DNA of 64,000 bases from Paramarasmius palmivorus (GCA_037176845.1 JAYKXP010000054.1:1-64000); one strand, 5' to 3'. Positions 24,301 to 36,241 are shown, counted from the first letter of the stretch. Translations and numbers: made by a program. Notes: generated by a model not told the origin, from the letters alone.

Positions 24301-27021
24301 CATCCATGGCTGCCCATACCGTAGCATGTCGATGGAATGTGTCAATAACGGGGATTAAGAGGTCGGCTGTCGACGAGTGTTCAAGTAAATACGTTGTTAA
24401 CTGGATTGTTGTTAGAAGGACGCTGGCGAGGAAAGGAAAAGATCGTACCTCAAGCACAGCGTCAAAACAATTGGTCCGTGTCATCAGCTCAACGGCGACA
24501 CAATAACACTTCAATAAAGTTGTATGCGAAACTTCGTTCTCTTGTCTATTTCATGTATCAGCATGATGCCTCCAAGAGTGTTCGTCACGACATACTGGAC
24601 TATAGTCTGTTGAAGTGGAGGCAACAACCACTTAAAGATGCGGACTTGGTCGGCTCTATAAGCATTAAGCAGCCTGCCGAAATCATTTTCGACGGTAGAT
24701 GGTGTCGACAAGGAAGTATTTGGCTGGCCTGATTGATATCATTGAGTCAAGTTAAGGATAGTCAAGCGGTGTCGACGTACCTCCAAAGAGTTCTGGAAGC
24801 ATCGATTTAACTTCTTCTTTGATCTCTTGGATGACCGCATCCTCGGGATAGACCCTTGATAGACCGTACAAGGCAACCTTTCTTTGATTGACTACAGAGG
24901 TGGGAACATTATACAAGGGAATCCACCGAAGGAAATTTCGGTGTCTGGATGGAGATTCTGACTGTCGAGAGTTGTTAGATGCAAGTCAGGGAGAGCTAAA
25001 TAAGATGACTCACTTGTGAGAGACCGGGTTCCCCTCGTGCAATAAGTCGCTGAAGATATCTTGTATATGAGAACAGATGATGCTTGACTAGTTCGCCGAA
25101 TAGAAGAGCAATTGCCCGTATGTTCTGTGGATCTTTGGAGACCTCGTTCAAATCCAACCACTCAAAAAGTTGATCTTGTAGCACTTCATCCGGGGGTGTC
25201 ACGTCTCGTCGACTAGCACGTTCACCGGCTTTCATTCGCCATTGCCGAATCAAAGTGGCTGCAACGAAAGGGCGGTGAGCCCCAAATTGAAGCGGAGTTA
25301 CACTCCAAGTCAAGAGAGTGGTGAGCTTTTCCGGCATACCAGACCAATCCTCAGATGCCGCGGGGAAGAAAGGGAGAGCGGCCACGTCGGTATCGAATGA
25401 AATAGAGTTTAGTAGCTATTTGAATGAGGTTTAGGTATCTTTACGGGACTATGAATGTTAACACATACTTCGACGTCTGAGACGGCGAATCCTAGACGAA
25501 CAGAGGAAACATTAGGCAGATTGCGGAACAGCATCGTATCGTTTCTTTTCTTGATGTCTGCCAAATTGAATAGTATATGCTGAGATAGATAATGGGTTCC
25601 ATTTTCGGAAGATTCCTCATGGGTGTTCTCAAAGAGTTCCGTTGCCAGGATATCTGTTATGAGGTTGGAGTGCACTGTCCAGAGTTTGGGACTGACAAAT
25701 GTGTCGGGAAGGGTGAGGGAAAGTCTCTACAACCAAGATGTTAACACAAAATCAAAGAGGAGGAATCGGACGTGCCTGGACGTGGGACATCATCAATGCT
25801 TCTGTTTCGATCAAGTAATCCTTTGCTAAAGTAGTGCGGATCTGGCTTTCTTCAGTATGTTTGGGTAGATGTTGTAGTGAACACGCACTTCTGCGAGTTT
25901 ACTGAGACATGCCTCTAAAAAGGGTCTCGTCAACGCTCTGCATCCTGCCATCCCATCAAAATACTCGTCCGCAATTCGGGTCACAAACCCTGCCTGCGCC
26001 AGATTAGAACCACTCATTTGGTTGACAAGCCATACAAAGAAGGCACGTTTGTCAACAAGGCCTTCTGCATAGAATGGCCTAAGCAATCTTAAGCTATATG
26101 TGCTCCATCAGCGGCGCTCGACGCGGGAGAAATTATGCGCACCAGTAGGAAAAGCGAGAAATCCATTTGTCCCTGTTTTCGGGGTCAGCTAGGACGCCTT
26201 TGAATGTTTGCTTGATATTGACGCCCGCGCGAACGGGACTTGGTAGAGCAATATCTTGGAGCTGTTTTCGGAGATGACTCGTTACAACGTTGGTCCATTC
26301 CGTGCTGTACTGGGTGGGATTATAATTTGGTTTATTCCGCAGGCCAGCCTTGATGATAGAAATGAGTACAGTGGCCGAGACGCAGTGGAGATAGCATTAC
26401 CGTTTCGTTGGCACCAAAGACTCGTAAAAACCACACGGCTCGTGGAATCGACACATTCTTGAGATGTAGCAAATCAAGTAAGTCCGCTCCTTTAGCGCCG
26501 TGAGGTACACTTTTTCCGAGCTTGTACAGTGGAACATTGGGATTGGCAAGATCGTCAAACCAGGCCTGGCGCTTGGTGTCATTGAGTGTTACCCTCGAGG
26601 GGACTTTGAAGGCGTGGGGTCTAGAGGTCACGATTGTGAGCGGTTTTGAAGCAACAAACTGTCAAATCACGCACGGAACGATTGGAGCCTGCTTTGCTCG
26701 CCTATTAAACACCTCGTTCATTAAATCCTCCAGTTTTGACACAGTATCATGGGATCGTAGATTCTCGGAAATTGTGGCTTGGGAGCTGTAGCTCTCCGCT
26801 GTAACTGTGAATCCAAGAACATAACCATTTTTCACGTTCGACTCGGAGAGTATATCTTCATCCTGTCCAGGTCGAGGAGGATAAAAACCAGTATATCCTG
26901 AGGCTAGATTAGTTGCGTCTTGGGCAAAAGTGAGGCGGCACGCACCCAAGTCTGCTTCAGCGTGTGTCCTTGGTAGCCATGGTGGGGGATGAGATTCGTA
27001 TGCAGGGAGTGTTTGAGCCAT
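21397..27021 (-). CDS. MED12: Mediator complex subunit 12 (MED12/SRB8)
   Basis: MED12 is the large subunit of the CDK8 kinase module of Mediator; it activates CDK8-cyclin C and restrains RNA polymerase II engagement. A dozen or so exons make about 1,500 residues. Near the N-terminus, after an intron inside the ADLG motif, is the fungal MED12 signature FYPPRPGQDED, then the Med12 domain with RVTLNDTKRQAW, DLANPNVPL, KSVPHGAKG and AVWFLRVFGANE. The long helical middle spans about 26.1-22.4 kb. The C-terminus has NRPWEWIENLG and GARTTGD, then a Ser-rich, low-complexity tail ending in basic residues. The start at 27021 matches related proteins, but the frame stays open upstream for 71 more codons to an ATG at 27234. 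It is divergent from the MFS gene. Confidence 0.9.
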
Positions 27022-27582
27022 CGGTGAAATTTTCAGTGAAAAGTATTTGAGTGCATTGGCTTTGTCGACGTGGACTTGCGGGTAGTAGCTCAGAAGGCTG
27101 TCATGGCAGAAGATAGGCTGTGGTAGACGTCCATGGTGATGGCAGCACTCCGCGGCGCCAGAGTACATAGGATCAATTTCAAAGCTTTCCTTTGATCCAC
27201 CATCATGCCCAGATCCCAAATTCACCGGTTTCAATCCTATGATGTTCTAGAGTTCATTCAGCAGCACTAGCAGGAATTTAGAGGGAGTTGTAGCATCATT
27301 ATCACCGAATCCCTTGAGCCTGAAGCTATACTTCCATGCCTTCCATACTTCTTACAGGCTTCTCCCACAGATCCGCTTCCACAAACTATCCTAAAGTTAG
27401 GCTCGATGCAATTCTCAAATTGATCGTTTGGCGACGTGGTTCCTGCTTTGACAGCTAATACTACTTCCCAATACTCTTGTGCTAACATGTACTTTACCAT
27501 GCTCACAACAACCAACCTCACTGCGACACTCGCAGCCACTCCGGAAAGCCAGGCTCTACATTCGCTTTCAACCCAGCCCACA
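27022..27582. promoter_or_regulatory. divergent intergenic region MED12 / MFS transporter
   Basis: About 560 bp between the two chosen start codons. The minus-strand frame of MED12 is open from 27234 into the gene, so either MED12 has an optional N-terminal extension or this is untranslated leader without stops. On the plus strand two in-frame ATGs (27487, 27499) precede the MFS start I chose at 27583, which has A at -3 and G at +4. Confidence 0.4.
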
Positions 27583-29491
27583 ATGGATACCGAACTTGGG
27601 ACCAGCCAACAGAACTTTGCTGCTGCCGCTCCAGCGGAAGCTACTGAAAGGGCAGGTGTTTCAGAGGATGGTGGCAGAGCAGCATGGGCAACGATATTCG
27701 GATGGTAAGAATGTTCCTGTTCTGAGTTATCCCACTCACCGACTTTCAGCTGGATCATCCAGTTTTGTACAGTTGGGTCCGTGATTCATGAGAACGCGTC
27801 GACGGAACCTATTTGAACAACGAATTCAGGTATTCAAACGCATTCGGTGTCTACGAGGACTTCTACACACGCGATTTTCTTTTGGACAACACACCCTCTG
27901 AGATTAGTTGGATTGGAAGCTTTCAACTCTTCATGCAGTATGCACCCGGAATCCTCGTCGGAAAGATCCTTGACGCAGGTTATCTGTAATAGTTCCCCAC
28001 AATCCTGGTCATGCCATTATTTTCATTGTCTTTTGTCATCTAGCCGTATCGTTCTGGTCATCGGCTCTTTCCTGCAAGTTCTTTCACTATGCCTACTTTC
28101 ACTAGTCGAAAAGGGCCAATACTATCAGGTCAGAAGTCCCAGGGATTACAGAGACAGATATCCTCAATGTATGCCAGGTCTTTCTCGCCCAAGCCATTGG
28201 GTTGGGATTCGGACAAGGGTGCCTTTTCATCCCTTCGCTTGCCATCATTTCACAACATTTCACTTCAAGAAGGGCCTTTGCTACCGGCGTGGCAGTCACA
28301 GTACGCGAAATTTTTTTATGAATTTGGCGCTTCTTGAAGAACTGATATAGGGCGCATCTATTGGCGGCATCGTTTGGCCTATCCTCCTTAATCAGTTACG
28401 GCAACATACCTCGTTTGCAAATGCTATACGAACCACCGCAGGAATGTCGGGCATCATGCTTTTTGCTGCGACACTCTCCATGACACCGAAACCTGTAATA
28501 CGAACCCCTACAATTAGCCAAGATTCTCCAAACAGTCACGGTATTATCAGCATCATCCATACAATTCTAAGAGACAGCGCTTTCTTGGTGTCTATTTGCG
28601 GGTATGCCTGTTCTTTTTCCCCGTTGGAAAAGTAATAGACTGAACCCTGCAGGGCGTGTCTCGTAGCTTTAGGGCTGTTCTTCCCGTGTAAGCCTCCTTG
28701 TCATGGGTACTCAGATTAGTGCTGATGAATACGCCAGACTTTTACCTGCAGCTCTATGCCATTGACAAGGGCGTTCACGCAGATATTGCATTTTACATCG
28801 TACGTGACTATCTCCAAAGCCCGGCGCTTCCCATTCCTCATCTCGATTAGATTGCAATCCTCAACGCGGGGGGTATCGTCGGTCGGGTGGTACCCAATTC
28901 GTTCGCAGATCGCATTGGCCCATACAACTCGATCATTCCCTGCCTGCTTGCGACTGCCATTTTGCTCGCTTGTATGCTTGCGACACGCACCACCACAGGG
29001 GTAATAGCATTCGCATTGCTATACGGATGCAGTTCCGGCTCATGTGCGTCCTTAACATTCATTTGAACGAGGAGGAACTAACGAATAGTAGATCTTTCGT
29101 TGATCCCCTCCATCATCGCTCAGCTGAATACCGGTACTCAAGCAGGTTTATCTGGGTATATCTGTTCCTTGCTGCGTAGGAAGGCTCTCATTCCAAATTT
29201 CACTAAGGACACGGATGGGGTTTGCCTTTACGTTTGTGGGATTTTGCATGCTCTTTGGAACACCTATACAAGGCGCCTTGCTACATGATCCTGATACCAA
29301 CAACCTAATTTGGGCGAGGGGTATTGCGTTCAGTACGGTAGGCACATTTATTTGCATGCTCGTATGCACTCACCCCTATGATTTGTGGACCGGTATAGAT
29401 CTCGGTTACCTGTGGTACAGTAGGAATGGTCATTTCCCGAGCTATGTTTATCCATGCAGGCAGAAATGGTAGTAGGGGAAGATATGTTTGA
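27583..29491 (+). CDS. MFS transporter, monocarboxylate (MCH/MCT) type
   Basis: About ten exons encode a twelve-helix major facilitator. Family signs: a hydrophilic N-terminus ending in EDGGRAAWATIFG, then FGVYEDFYTRDF, ISWIGSFQLFM, GQGCLFIPSLAIISQHF with the SRRAFATG loop, FYLQLYAIDKGV in the second half, and GGIVGRVVPN with FADRIGPYN. These match the fungal monocarboxylate permease-like proteins, whose members carry monocarboxylates, riboflavin or unknown solutes; the substrate cannot be read from sequence. Two introns near the 3' end are very short (34 and 31 nt); removing them restores RTRMGFAFTFVGF and a C-terminus with a typical Arg-rich tail. Without the last intron the protein would end at 29472. 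Plasma-membrane location is likely by family. Confidence 0.8.
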
Positions 29492-29631
29492 GGAGAAAAG
29501 CTAGCCATGTATGTACTTAGCTAGTATTTTTCATTAGCATTGCCTCGGAGTTGACGCGTTGACGCGTTGCAAATCAGTATCTAGCAACTGTGATCGCGAA
29601 TGCGCAACAGAATCTCCTTCCAAATTCATCG

Positions 29632-30618
29632 ATGAGACCAGAACTGGCTCAATTTTTTGAGGTGAGCACAAGTCTCGACCTCTCAATCTGCCATCAAGCC
29701 ACGATCTACGTTACAGTCTCGCTACGAAACCGTCAAAACAACCCATCCTTCGGCAGGTCGACGGAAATGGCATCTCTTACTTTTGGAGCAATTCTGGGCT
29801 TCAAGTCCGTCACCTCCCGCTCAAACGACCCAAGAAGTAGATGAGACGCTCATAGTGAGAACACAGATGCGACATTGCTACTCAACGTTGTACTGACCTC
29901 TCTCGAAAGGACCATCTGACGCAAGACGAAGACCAATTTGACACGATCTTATCAAACGTTGAGGGCGGAGTTGTCGTTCGCACCGATTTTTCAGATGAAG
30001 GGGCTTGGAAGGCTTTTTGTGAGAAATTAAAACAAGCAGAAGAAGAAATGACTGGTGGAGATCGCGGAGAACAGGCTTCAGGCAGCAATGCTGAGGATGA
30101 TGATGATTCCGACGACGGCGAAGAAGGAACGCTGGTCAAAGTAATCAATCCTGAGCTACCCGAAGAGAGAGCTATCTTCGAAGGTATCTCAAATTTGACT
30201 GCTCTTCGCCTGCTCAACGATGTCGACATCCGGCCTTCGCCTCCACTCCCGCCTGATACCAAGCGTGTATCACCCTCGCACAGACTTGTTGACCATCGGG
30301 GTTGGCAGGAAATCTACACCGGCGTCAATGTCTGGATATACGACGCGAAGTCCAACACAGATAAGTCGGTACGACTAGTCAGCCAGGAAGGGGATGTATA
30401 TGGTACTGCGACGTGAGTGAAAGCCTATCTTTGGTAAACAGATTGTTGACATTTTTCGTGGCAGCGGCGACAGCTGGCGAGCACAAGTATCACACATATA
30501 CGACCTGCAGTTCAACATGACTTTCACAGGACTGAAGATCAACTTTGGTGGAATGGACCGATGGGACTACAGTGAAAGGAAGAGGAACCTGGACGAAGCT
30601 CTCGTACCAATACTCTAA
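29632..30618 (+). CDS. conserved fungal protein of unknown function, frame disturbed near the 5' end
   Basis: The main exon (about 29890-30414) and last exon (from 30466) join cleanly: a segment with VVVRTDFSDEGAWKAF, an acidic Asp/Glu linker, then a folded part with ISNLTALRLLNDVDIRP, WQEIYTGVNVWIYD and a C-terminal MDRWDYSERKRNL. The first exon starts at ATG 29632 and splices to SRYETVKTTHPS. Between about 29745 and 29890 the frame seems to change several times, with sensible pieces (LTFGAILG, PPAQTTQEVDETLIVRTQM, DLSRKDHLTQDED) in different frames. This suggests indels, real or from assembly. The VVVRTDF segment resembles DUF6924-like proteins, a weak resemblance only. No function is assigned. 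Confidence 0.6.
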
Positions 30619-30737
30619 GCGTAGTTCACTAAAAAAAAAGAACCAATTTGGTGCAGCCTTCCAAAATCGAGGAAGAGAAAGCTTTTGAATTTTGGGCTAC
30701 AAACATATGGAGGCGACCAATAATACTACATATGGAA

Positions 30738-31995
30738 CTATGAAGTGACGGTCCAGACACGGAGGGCGTTGTCGGTGAAGCCAGCGAACAGGGTCTGGCC
30801 ATCAGCAGACCAGGCGATGGATACACACTCGGGTTGACGGGCCTCGTCAGTGAAAGCGGGCTTGAGCTCATCGACGATCGACCTGGAAGATAGGTCAGCG
30901 AATGGTAAAAGGATAGTATGGTTGCCTTACTTGCTCTCAAGGTCGAAGATCTTGACGCAGCTGGCGGTGGCAGCACACAGCCAGTAACGGTTGGGGGAGA
31001 AGACAAGGGCGTTGACGACATCACCAGCCTCAAGGGAGTAGAGGTGCTTGCCCTCGTTCAAGTCCCAAAGCATGGTGATTCCATCCTTGCCACCTGACGC
31101 AGCAAGAGAGCCATCGGGAGAGACGGAGATAGTGTTGATGTAGCCAGTGTGACCATAGTGGTTGGTCTTGAGTTTGAATTTGGAAAGCTCCCAAACCTAA
31201 AAAGAGCATCAGTACTTTGAAAGGCAGAATTAAGAAGGAAAGAAGTCAGAGATCTTGGTGGAAAATGTGGTCTCATAGGGCGAACCCTCTGAAGTAGCAA
31301 ATATTTAAAATATGCATCATTCTGTAAAAATGGCGTGGATGTCAGGAAGAAAGCTTACCTTGACAACCTTGTCCCAACCGCAAGAAACAATGACAGGGTT
31401 CATGACGTTCGGGCTGAAACGAACGCAGGAGACCCTATAATGGCCATCAGTATTCTCCGGTAAATAGACCTTTCTATTAAGACGCACCATTCGGTGTGAC
31501 CATCGTCCTTGATGTTATACTTGCACTCTCCAAGAGTATTCCAGAGCTTAATAGTTTTGTCACGCGATCCAGAGACGATCTGACGGTTGTCTGCGCTGAA
31601 GCTGACTGAAAGGACATCGGAGGTGTGGCCAACGAATTGACGCGTGGTGAGACCAGTGTTGAGATCCCAGAGACGCAATGTGTGGTCCCAAGACGCAGAC
31701 AAGGCAAATTGACCGTCTGAAGAAATGACGACGTCGGAAACGAAGTGGTTGTGACCATGGAGGATTCGCTTGGGGTAGCCGTAGGAGTCATCGTCACGAG
31801 TCAACTGCCAGACAATGATAGTTTTGTCTATGCAAAATATGGTAAAGTTGAGGCTGGAAATTGTGTCGTTATGAGAACGAGATACGCACCTCGGGAGGCA
31901 GTCAAGATCATGTCCGGGTTCTCTGAGGACGTGGCAATAGCGGTGACCCATCCTTTGTGGCCTTGAAGAGATCCCAAGAAGCGTAACGACTCCAT
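30738..31995 (-). CDS. RACK1: RACK1 (Asc1/Cpc2), ribosome-associated WD40 scaffold
   Basis: RACK1 is a seven-blade beta propeller on the head of the 40S subunit; it links translation to signalling and quality control. The ATG at 31995 begins [22 protein letters not shown], matching the family start. Propeller repeats follow with the usual GH and WD pairs ([76 protein letters not shown]), ending at TAG 30738-30740. About 314 residues in five exons, normal length. Intron 3 (31197-31358, 162 nt) is much longer than its neighbours and carries a U24 snoRNA. It is divergent from the nucleoside hydrolase gene over 224 bp. Confidence 0.95.
31240..31326 (-). ncRNA. U24: U24 (snR24/SNORD24) box C/D snoRNA in a RACK1 intron
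   Basis: Inside RACK1 intron 3, on the same strand. C box ATGATGC at 31320-31314 (consensus RUGAUGA, one mismatch) and D box CTGA at 31249-31246. The guide next to D is CACCAAGATCT (31260-31250); the inner guide is ATATTTGCTACT (31304-31293), followed by a TCAGA D'-like box. Both pair with neighbouring parts of the highly conserved large-subunit rRNA segment AGATCTTGGTGG-TAGTAGCAAATA, the known U24 target for 2'-O-methylation. In budding yeast U24 is also intronic in the RACK1 orthologue ASC1. Ends are approximate. The pairing and host gene together make this a firm call. Confidence 0.9.
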
Positions 31996-32219
31996 TTTTT
32001 GGTGGAAAGTGTGTTCGACACTGTTGACGATGTATCTGTGTATCGCACCAATGTACACACGTGATCATGAGAAATCACGGCTACTGCCGAGTGGCTTTGC
32101 AAGAAACTGTACAGCTCGGCACCTCGGCAAAAGGCCTCCCTCGCTATTTCGGCTGGCTTATCAGCTATACTTACTTACGATCCAATACACGTTGTTCCCT
32201 CTTTCCAACATCTTCGGCG
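31996..32219. promoter_or_regulatory. divergent promoter region RACK1 / nucleoside hydrolase
   Basis: 224 bp between two start codons on opposite strands. A CT-rich tract on the plus strand (about 32195-32215) just precedes the hydrolase ATG. No HomolD-like box seen here. Confidence 0.45.
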
Positions 32220-33827
32220 ATGAAAACACAAGTGATAAGTCAGGAAATACTCACTATCAGCGGATATAATATTTCTCAGTATTGAAATTGTGTTACAGTT
32301 GACACTGATCCTGGTGTAGACGATGTTATCGCCTTGTGAGCCACATCACCATTTTCTCGAATCTAATTGATGTATATCAGGCTCATGGCATTGGCTTCGC
32401 CAGAGATTGAGGTCCTTGCGATCATTGTGTCTTATGGTATGTTATGCCGCTTTAATGCAACTGAATACCACGCTTGACGAAGCCGTTCGTTAAGGAAACA
32501 CCGATATTGAGGCATCCTTGTAAGCCATATTTCTAGCGCATTTTACATCTCTAAGGTTCAATGGCATGTGTACGCAGTCTGAATGTGCTCAAGATGTACC
32601 ATGTACTTGAAACTCATTTAGAGGCCCATCCAGAGCACAAAAGTCGCTTCCCCAATTTGTTCGGCGAGGTCAAGACGATTTTAGCCAGAGGTTGTGCAGG
32701 TCCGTTGGAAGGTCCATTAGCTAGTGCCCAATATTTCCATGGAAGGTAACCCTGTTTTCGTGATCGTCTTGCCCAAACTGCTCATTGACGCATAGAGACG
32801 GTCTGGGAGATATATCTCGGCTCCATCCCGAAATAGGCCATTCAGAGACTCCCTCTCGTTTGCATATCTCCAGCGAGCACGGTGTCGACGTCGCATTGGA
32901 GTTGATGCGAGCCGCATCTGATCGGGAGCTCACCTATGTGGCGCTGGGCCCCCTTACAAATTTTGCAACTATGATTCGTCAAGATAAAGAGCTTGTACGC
33001 TCCAAGATAGGTCGAGTCGTGTGTATGGGAGGTGCACTTGACGTCCCTGGCAATACAAGTCCTGTCGCAGAATGTGAGTGATTATCAAGTACCTAACACA
33101 GCGGAGTTAACATCAGTGTTTTTTGTAGTCAATTTCTTTGCTGATCCTTTTGCTGTCAAAGAGATTCTCTGCCCGAGTCAAGGAGAACCACCCTTCCCCC
33201 TGGATCGGTTTCTCCTCCTTCCACTAGATATCACGACGCCACACGAGCTACCTTTCCCTGTGTATAAAAACAAGGTCGACAACGCATTCGAAGGAGAAGC
33301 TGCACCTTCTGTCGCAGCCACTAAGCACGCTTTAGTTCATTTTACTTCCTCATTCCTAGAACGCACTCGGGATGTCATGCTGAAATTTGGAAAGGACGCC
33401 ATGGAGTTGCATGATATCGTCGCCGTCTGGTGTGCTGCATGCAATCCTCCGACAACTAAAGATCTTGCTATTGGTTGGAGTGAGACTATACGTCTCTTTG
33501 ATATTGAGAGGTCAGTAGACCGAAATTCTACACAGCTTATTATTTGAACTCACATCTACCAGAACCGGAGAATTGACTCGTGGAATGCTTGTCGTTGATC
33601 GTCGAGAGGACGAAAGTGCGTATGCACCGGGCTCGAACCGTGCTGAGGTTCAGGCACAACTGGACAAACAAGTTGGCCATGGGATTCTCGTTATGCCAGC
33701 ACAGGTGGAAGTAGCTTCCGAAGAACAGACCCATAGTTCAGTGCGAAGTGGTGTTCGCTGTGTCACAGGTACACCAGGTCCTGATGTGCTATTGGAGCTT
33801 CTGTTGCAGCGAGTATGGGGTTTATAG
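32220..33827 (+). CDS. inosine-uridine nucleoside hydrolase (IUNH family)
   Basis: Enzymes of this family cleave the N-glycosidic bond of nucleosides to base and ribose in pyrimidine/purine salvage; the fungal relative is uridine nucleosidase Urh1. The start at 32220 gives MKTQVI, spliced to IDTDPGVDD, the N-terminal Asp cluster that binds the catalytic Ca2+. Then come SYGNTDIEAS, a conserved GRDGLGDI, YVALGPLTNFA, VVCMGGALDVPGN and FNFFADPFA, and near the C-terminus HDIVAVWCA with the metal-binding Asp. Seven introns or so; roughly 430 residues, a little longer than bacterial members because of an inserted segment around PPFPLDRF. Intron 1 uses a weaker donor (GTCAGG) but is the only choice that restores the motif. 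Confidence 0.88.
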
Positions 33828-33960
33828 CCTTGAATCTATTTCCATTGTTGTAGTGGGGTGATCAAGAATACAGTACTTTTTTATAAACACTGGCCAGTCC
33901 AATGAAGTGAGTAAGATAAGATGTAAGCCTCTATATTTCCCATATGTTCCCCTCGCGACA

Positions 33961-36148
33961 CTATTGTAGACCAAACGAGCTTCGGCGACCGCCATAGTCA
34001 TTCCTGCGCCGAGTGTCCCTTCGTGAACCGTAATCTGGCTCGTCCCTGTTCTCGTCTCGTCGCCTGAATTCTCTTCTCCGATAGCCATGGCTTGGCTCGG
34101 CCTCGTCGTCACGCACAGGTGCCCGAGACCTGCTAGGCGACCACTCCTGGCTACGTTGGATGTCCTGCGGAGTCGGACGTCGCTGATCTCGCCGGCCACC
34201 CCACGAACCACGACGATTCCTGTTCGAAGAATCACGTCCCGATAGAAGTCCTAATTTCTGTTTCATGACCGTTGAGATATAAGGCGGCTCCTTAAGACCA
34301 CCAGCTTCCATTGCCCATTGATTGCAAGCATCTAGAACCGCATCTGGACTGATACGCAGTGGACCCGCTTGTGCAACATAGTAGCCAAGGAGCGACATGA
34401 ACGTCTCCTGAATAGCGTTCGGCTCGAGCTTTGCGGTCATATCATCTTGTAGGTGCTGGTACTCATCGAGAACCGGTTTGAAAGGTTTACTCCTCTCTCC
34501 ACTTTGGTCGTGTTCCTCCGCAAGGGCGGAGACCTGAGATTTGAAATCGGCTACCGTGACAGGTTTAATTGGAATGCCAGTAAGCTGACGTGAAAGGAAG
34601 CCGACTTCGAACGGAAGAAGGACCAGGTCACCACGACCACCAGTAGCATTCGAACGCCCAGTCCGTCCAACTCGATGAATGTATTGCTCTCCAGATGGAG
34701 GAATACCGACTTGGATAACACGGGTGACGCCAGGATAGTCGACTCCACGCGCAGAGACGTCGGAGGTAGTCAGGACAGCGGGACCTGTCTCCCGTCTGAA
34801 CATATCCGACGTAGATGTACGAGCGCTCTGTGTGCGTTTAGAGTGAATCTCCATGACGTTGGTTTTGTACCCTGCAGGAAGAAGCTTTTTGCCAAAGTAT
34901 CTGAGAACTGTGGCGAATAACTGCGTCATCTTAGTCGTAGGAAGGAAGACCATGACTTTGGATCGTCCGGGGTTCGCCATCTGATCGTGCGCAATGAGAC
35001 GGAGAACGTGTGGAATTTGGTGTAGAGCTGAAGGTACCACGGTGTGGTATTGAGGGATGTGGGCATGAACAGGAGACCCCTCTCCTTCCTTGACGCAGTC
35101 AATGTACCTGTAATCATCTGCCAGCGCAACGTTGACCACCTGGCGAACAGAAGGTGGGACAGTGGCTGAAAACATGAATGTCTGACGCTCCGGAGCTCGC
35201 GGGAGGTACTTCAAGATTGCTTCAATATCTGGTCGGAATCCCATGTCGAGCATTGTGTCTGCCTCGTCAAAGATTAACTAGGTAGTTTGTGTAAGTGGTA
35301 AATATTACAGATTAGAAGTCGTGGTGCTCACCTGTTTCGTGAAAGATAAACCATGTCTAACCTCGGGTTCGGATTCGAGCAAGTCGCGCAGCCGACCGGG
35401 AGTTGCTACGATAATGTCCCTTGTGCCACGCATGAAATCCCTCATTTGTTCGCGTTTGCTCATAGCTCCGATGAACAGCCTGACCTCAAATCCTTTGTGG
35501 TGCGATGATAGTTGCAAAGCTTCGTTTGCAATCTGGGTTGCAAGCTCTCGTGTAGGACTGAGGATCAATGTTCCCACTGTCTCCCGACTGAAAACCCTCT
35601 GCGCTCGCTCCTCCAGACGTTTGTCTGTTTCTAGCCCACTGTCCCTAAGTGCCTTTTTCCCGGCAGCGTTGATTGCTTTGAGACGCGCTTCAATAGCTGG
35701 AACCAAAAACGCGAGTGTTTTTCCAGTGCCAGTCTTCGCGCGTACAAGTAAGTCGCGAGAAGGCACTTCTTTGGCTGTTGGATCGAAGGGTTCTGAAAGT
35801 TCCGAAACAAGTGGTAGAACTTCCGCTTGTACCGGCGACATGGAAGAGAAATTGTAGGGTTTCCAAGTGATGGCCTTCAAAGTTGCTGAGGAAACCACTC
35901 CTTGGAGAGACTTGAACTGTGGTTTCTCGGTGGCTTCATTCGATTCTGCCGGTAAATTCGATAAAAGGGCAGGCTGCTCCCGAGCTACAGCAGTAGACTG
36001 CCTTCGACAGAATATGGAGAGTGATGTTGAACGAGCTGTAGACTCTAGAATGAGCTAATGCGTCTTCAGGTCGCCAATGAAAAAACTCACCAACGGCATT
36101 AACCCCCAAGGGAGTCCTGGAGGCCTTCCCCACCAGCAGGGAGAACAT
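33961..36148 (-). CDS. MSS116: DEAD-box RNA helicase, MSS116-like, probably mitochondrial
   Basis: Three exons encode about 690 residues. The first about 60 residues are rich in Arg, Ser and Ala without acids, as in a mitochondrial presequence. All helicase motifs are visible: AKTGTGKT (Walker A), PTRELA, TPGR, DEAD (split by the intron just before LIFDEAD), SAT, ARGVD and HRVGRTGR. The C-terminus is an Arg/Gly/Asp-rich tail usual for Mss116-type RNA chaperones, which help group II and other intron splicing and translation in mitochondria. The start at 36148 and a 46-nt intron give a continuous frame. It shares a 93-bp divergent gap with BUB2. Confidence 0.88.
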
Positions 36149-36241
36149 GGGAGAAGGGGGAAAGGTAAGGTTGGTTGAAAATTTGCTTTCACTGTCACAA
36201 TTCCTTCGCACGGCCCCGGTTTACCGAGACTTCTGACTACC
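36149..36241. promoter_or_regulatory. 93-bp divergent gap MSS116 / BUB2
   Basis: The two start codons face away from each other with only 93 bp between, so transcription must start from a shared, very compact bidirectional promoter or within the neighbouring leader. Confidence 0.5.

Noticed and set aside
29555..29575. TTGACGCGTTGACGCG tandem as a regulatory repeat
   Set aside because: Only two units, in the gap between two genes, with no known binding motif.
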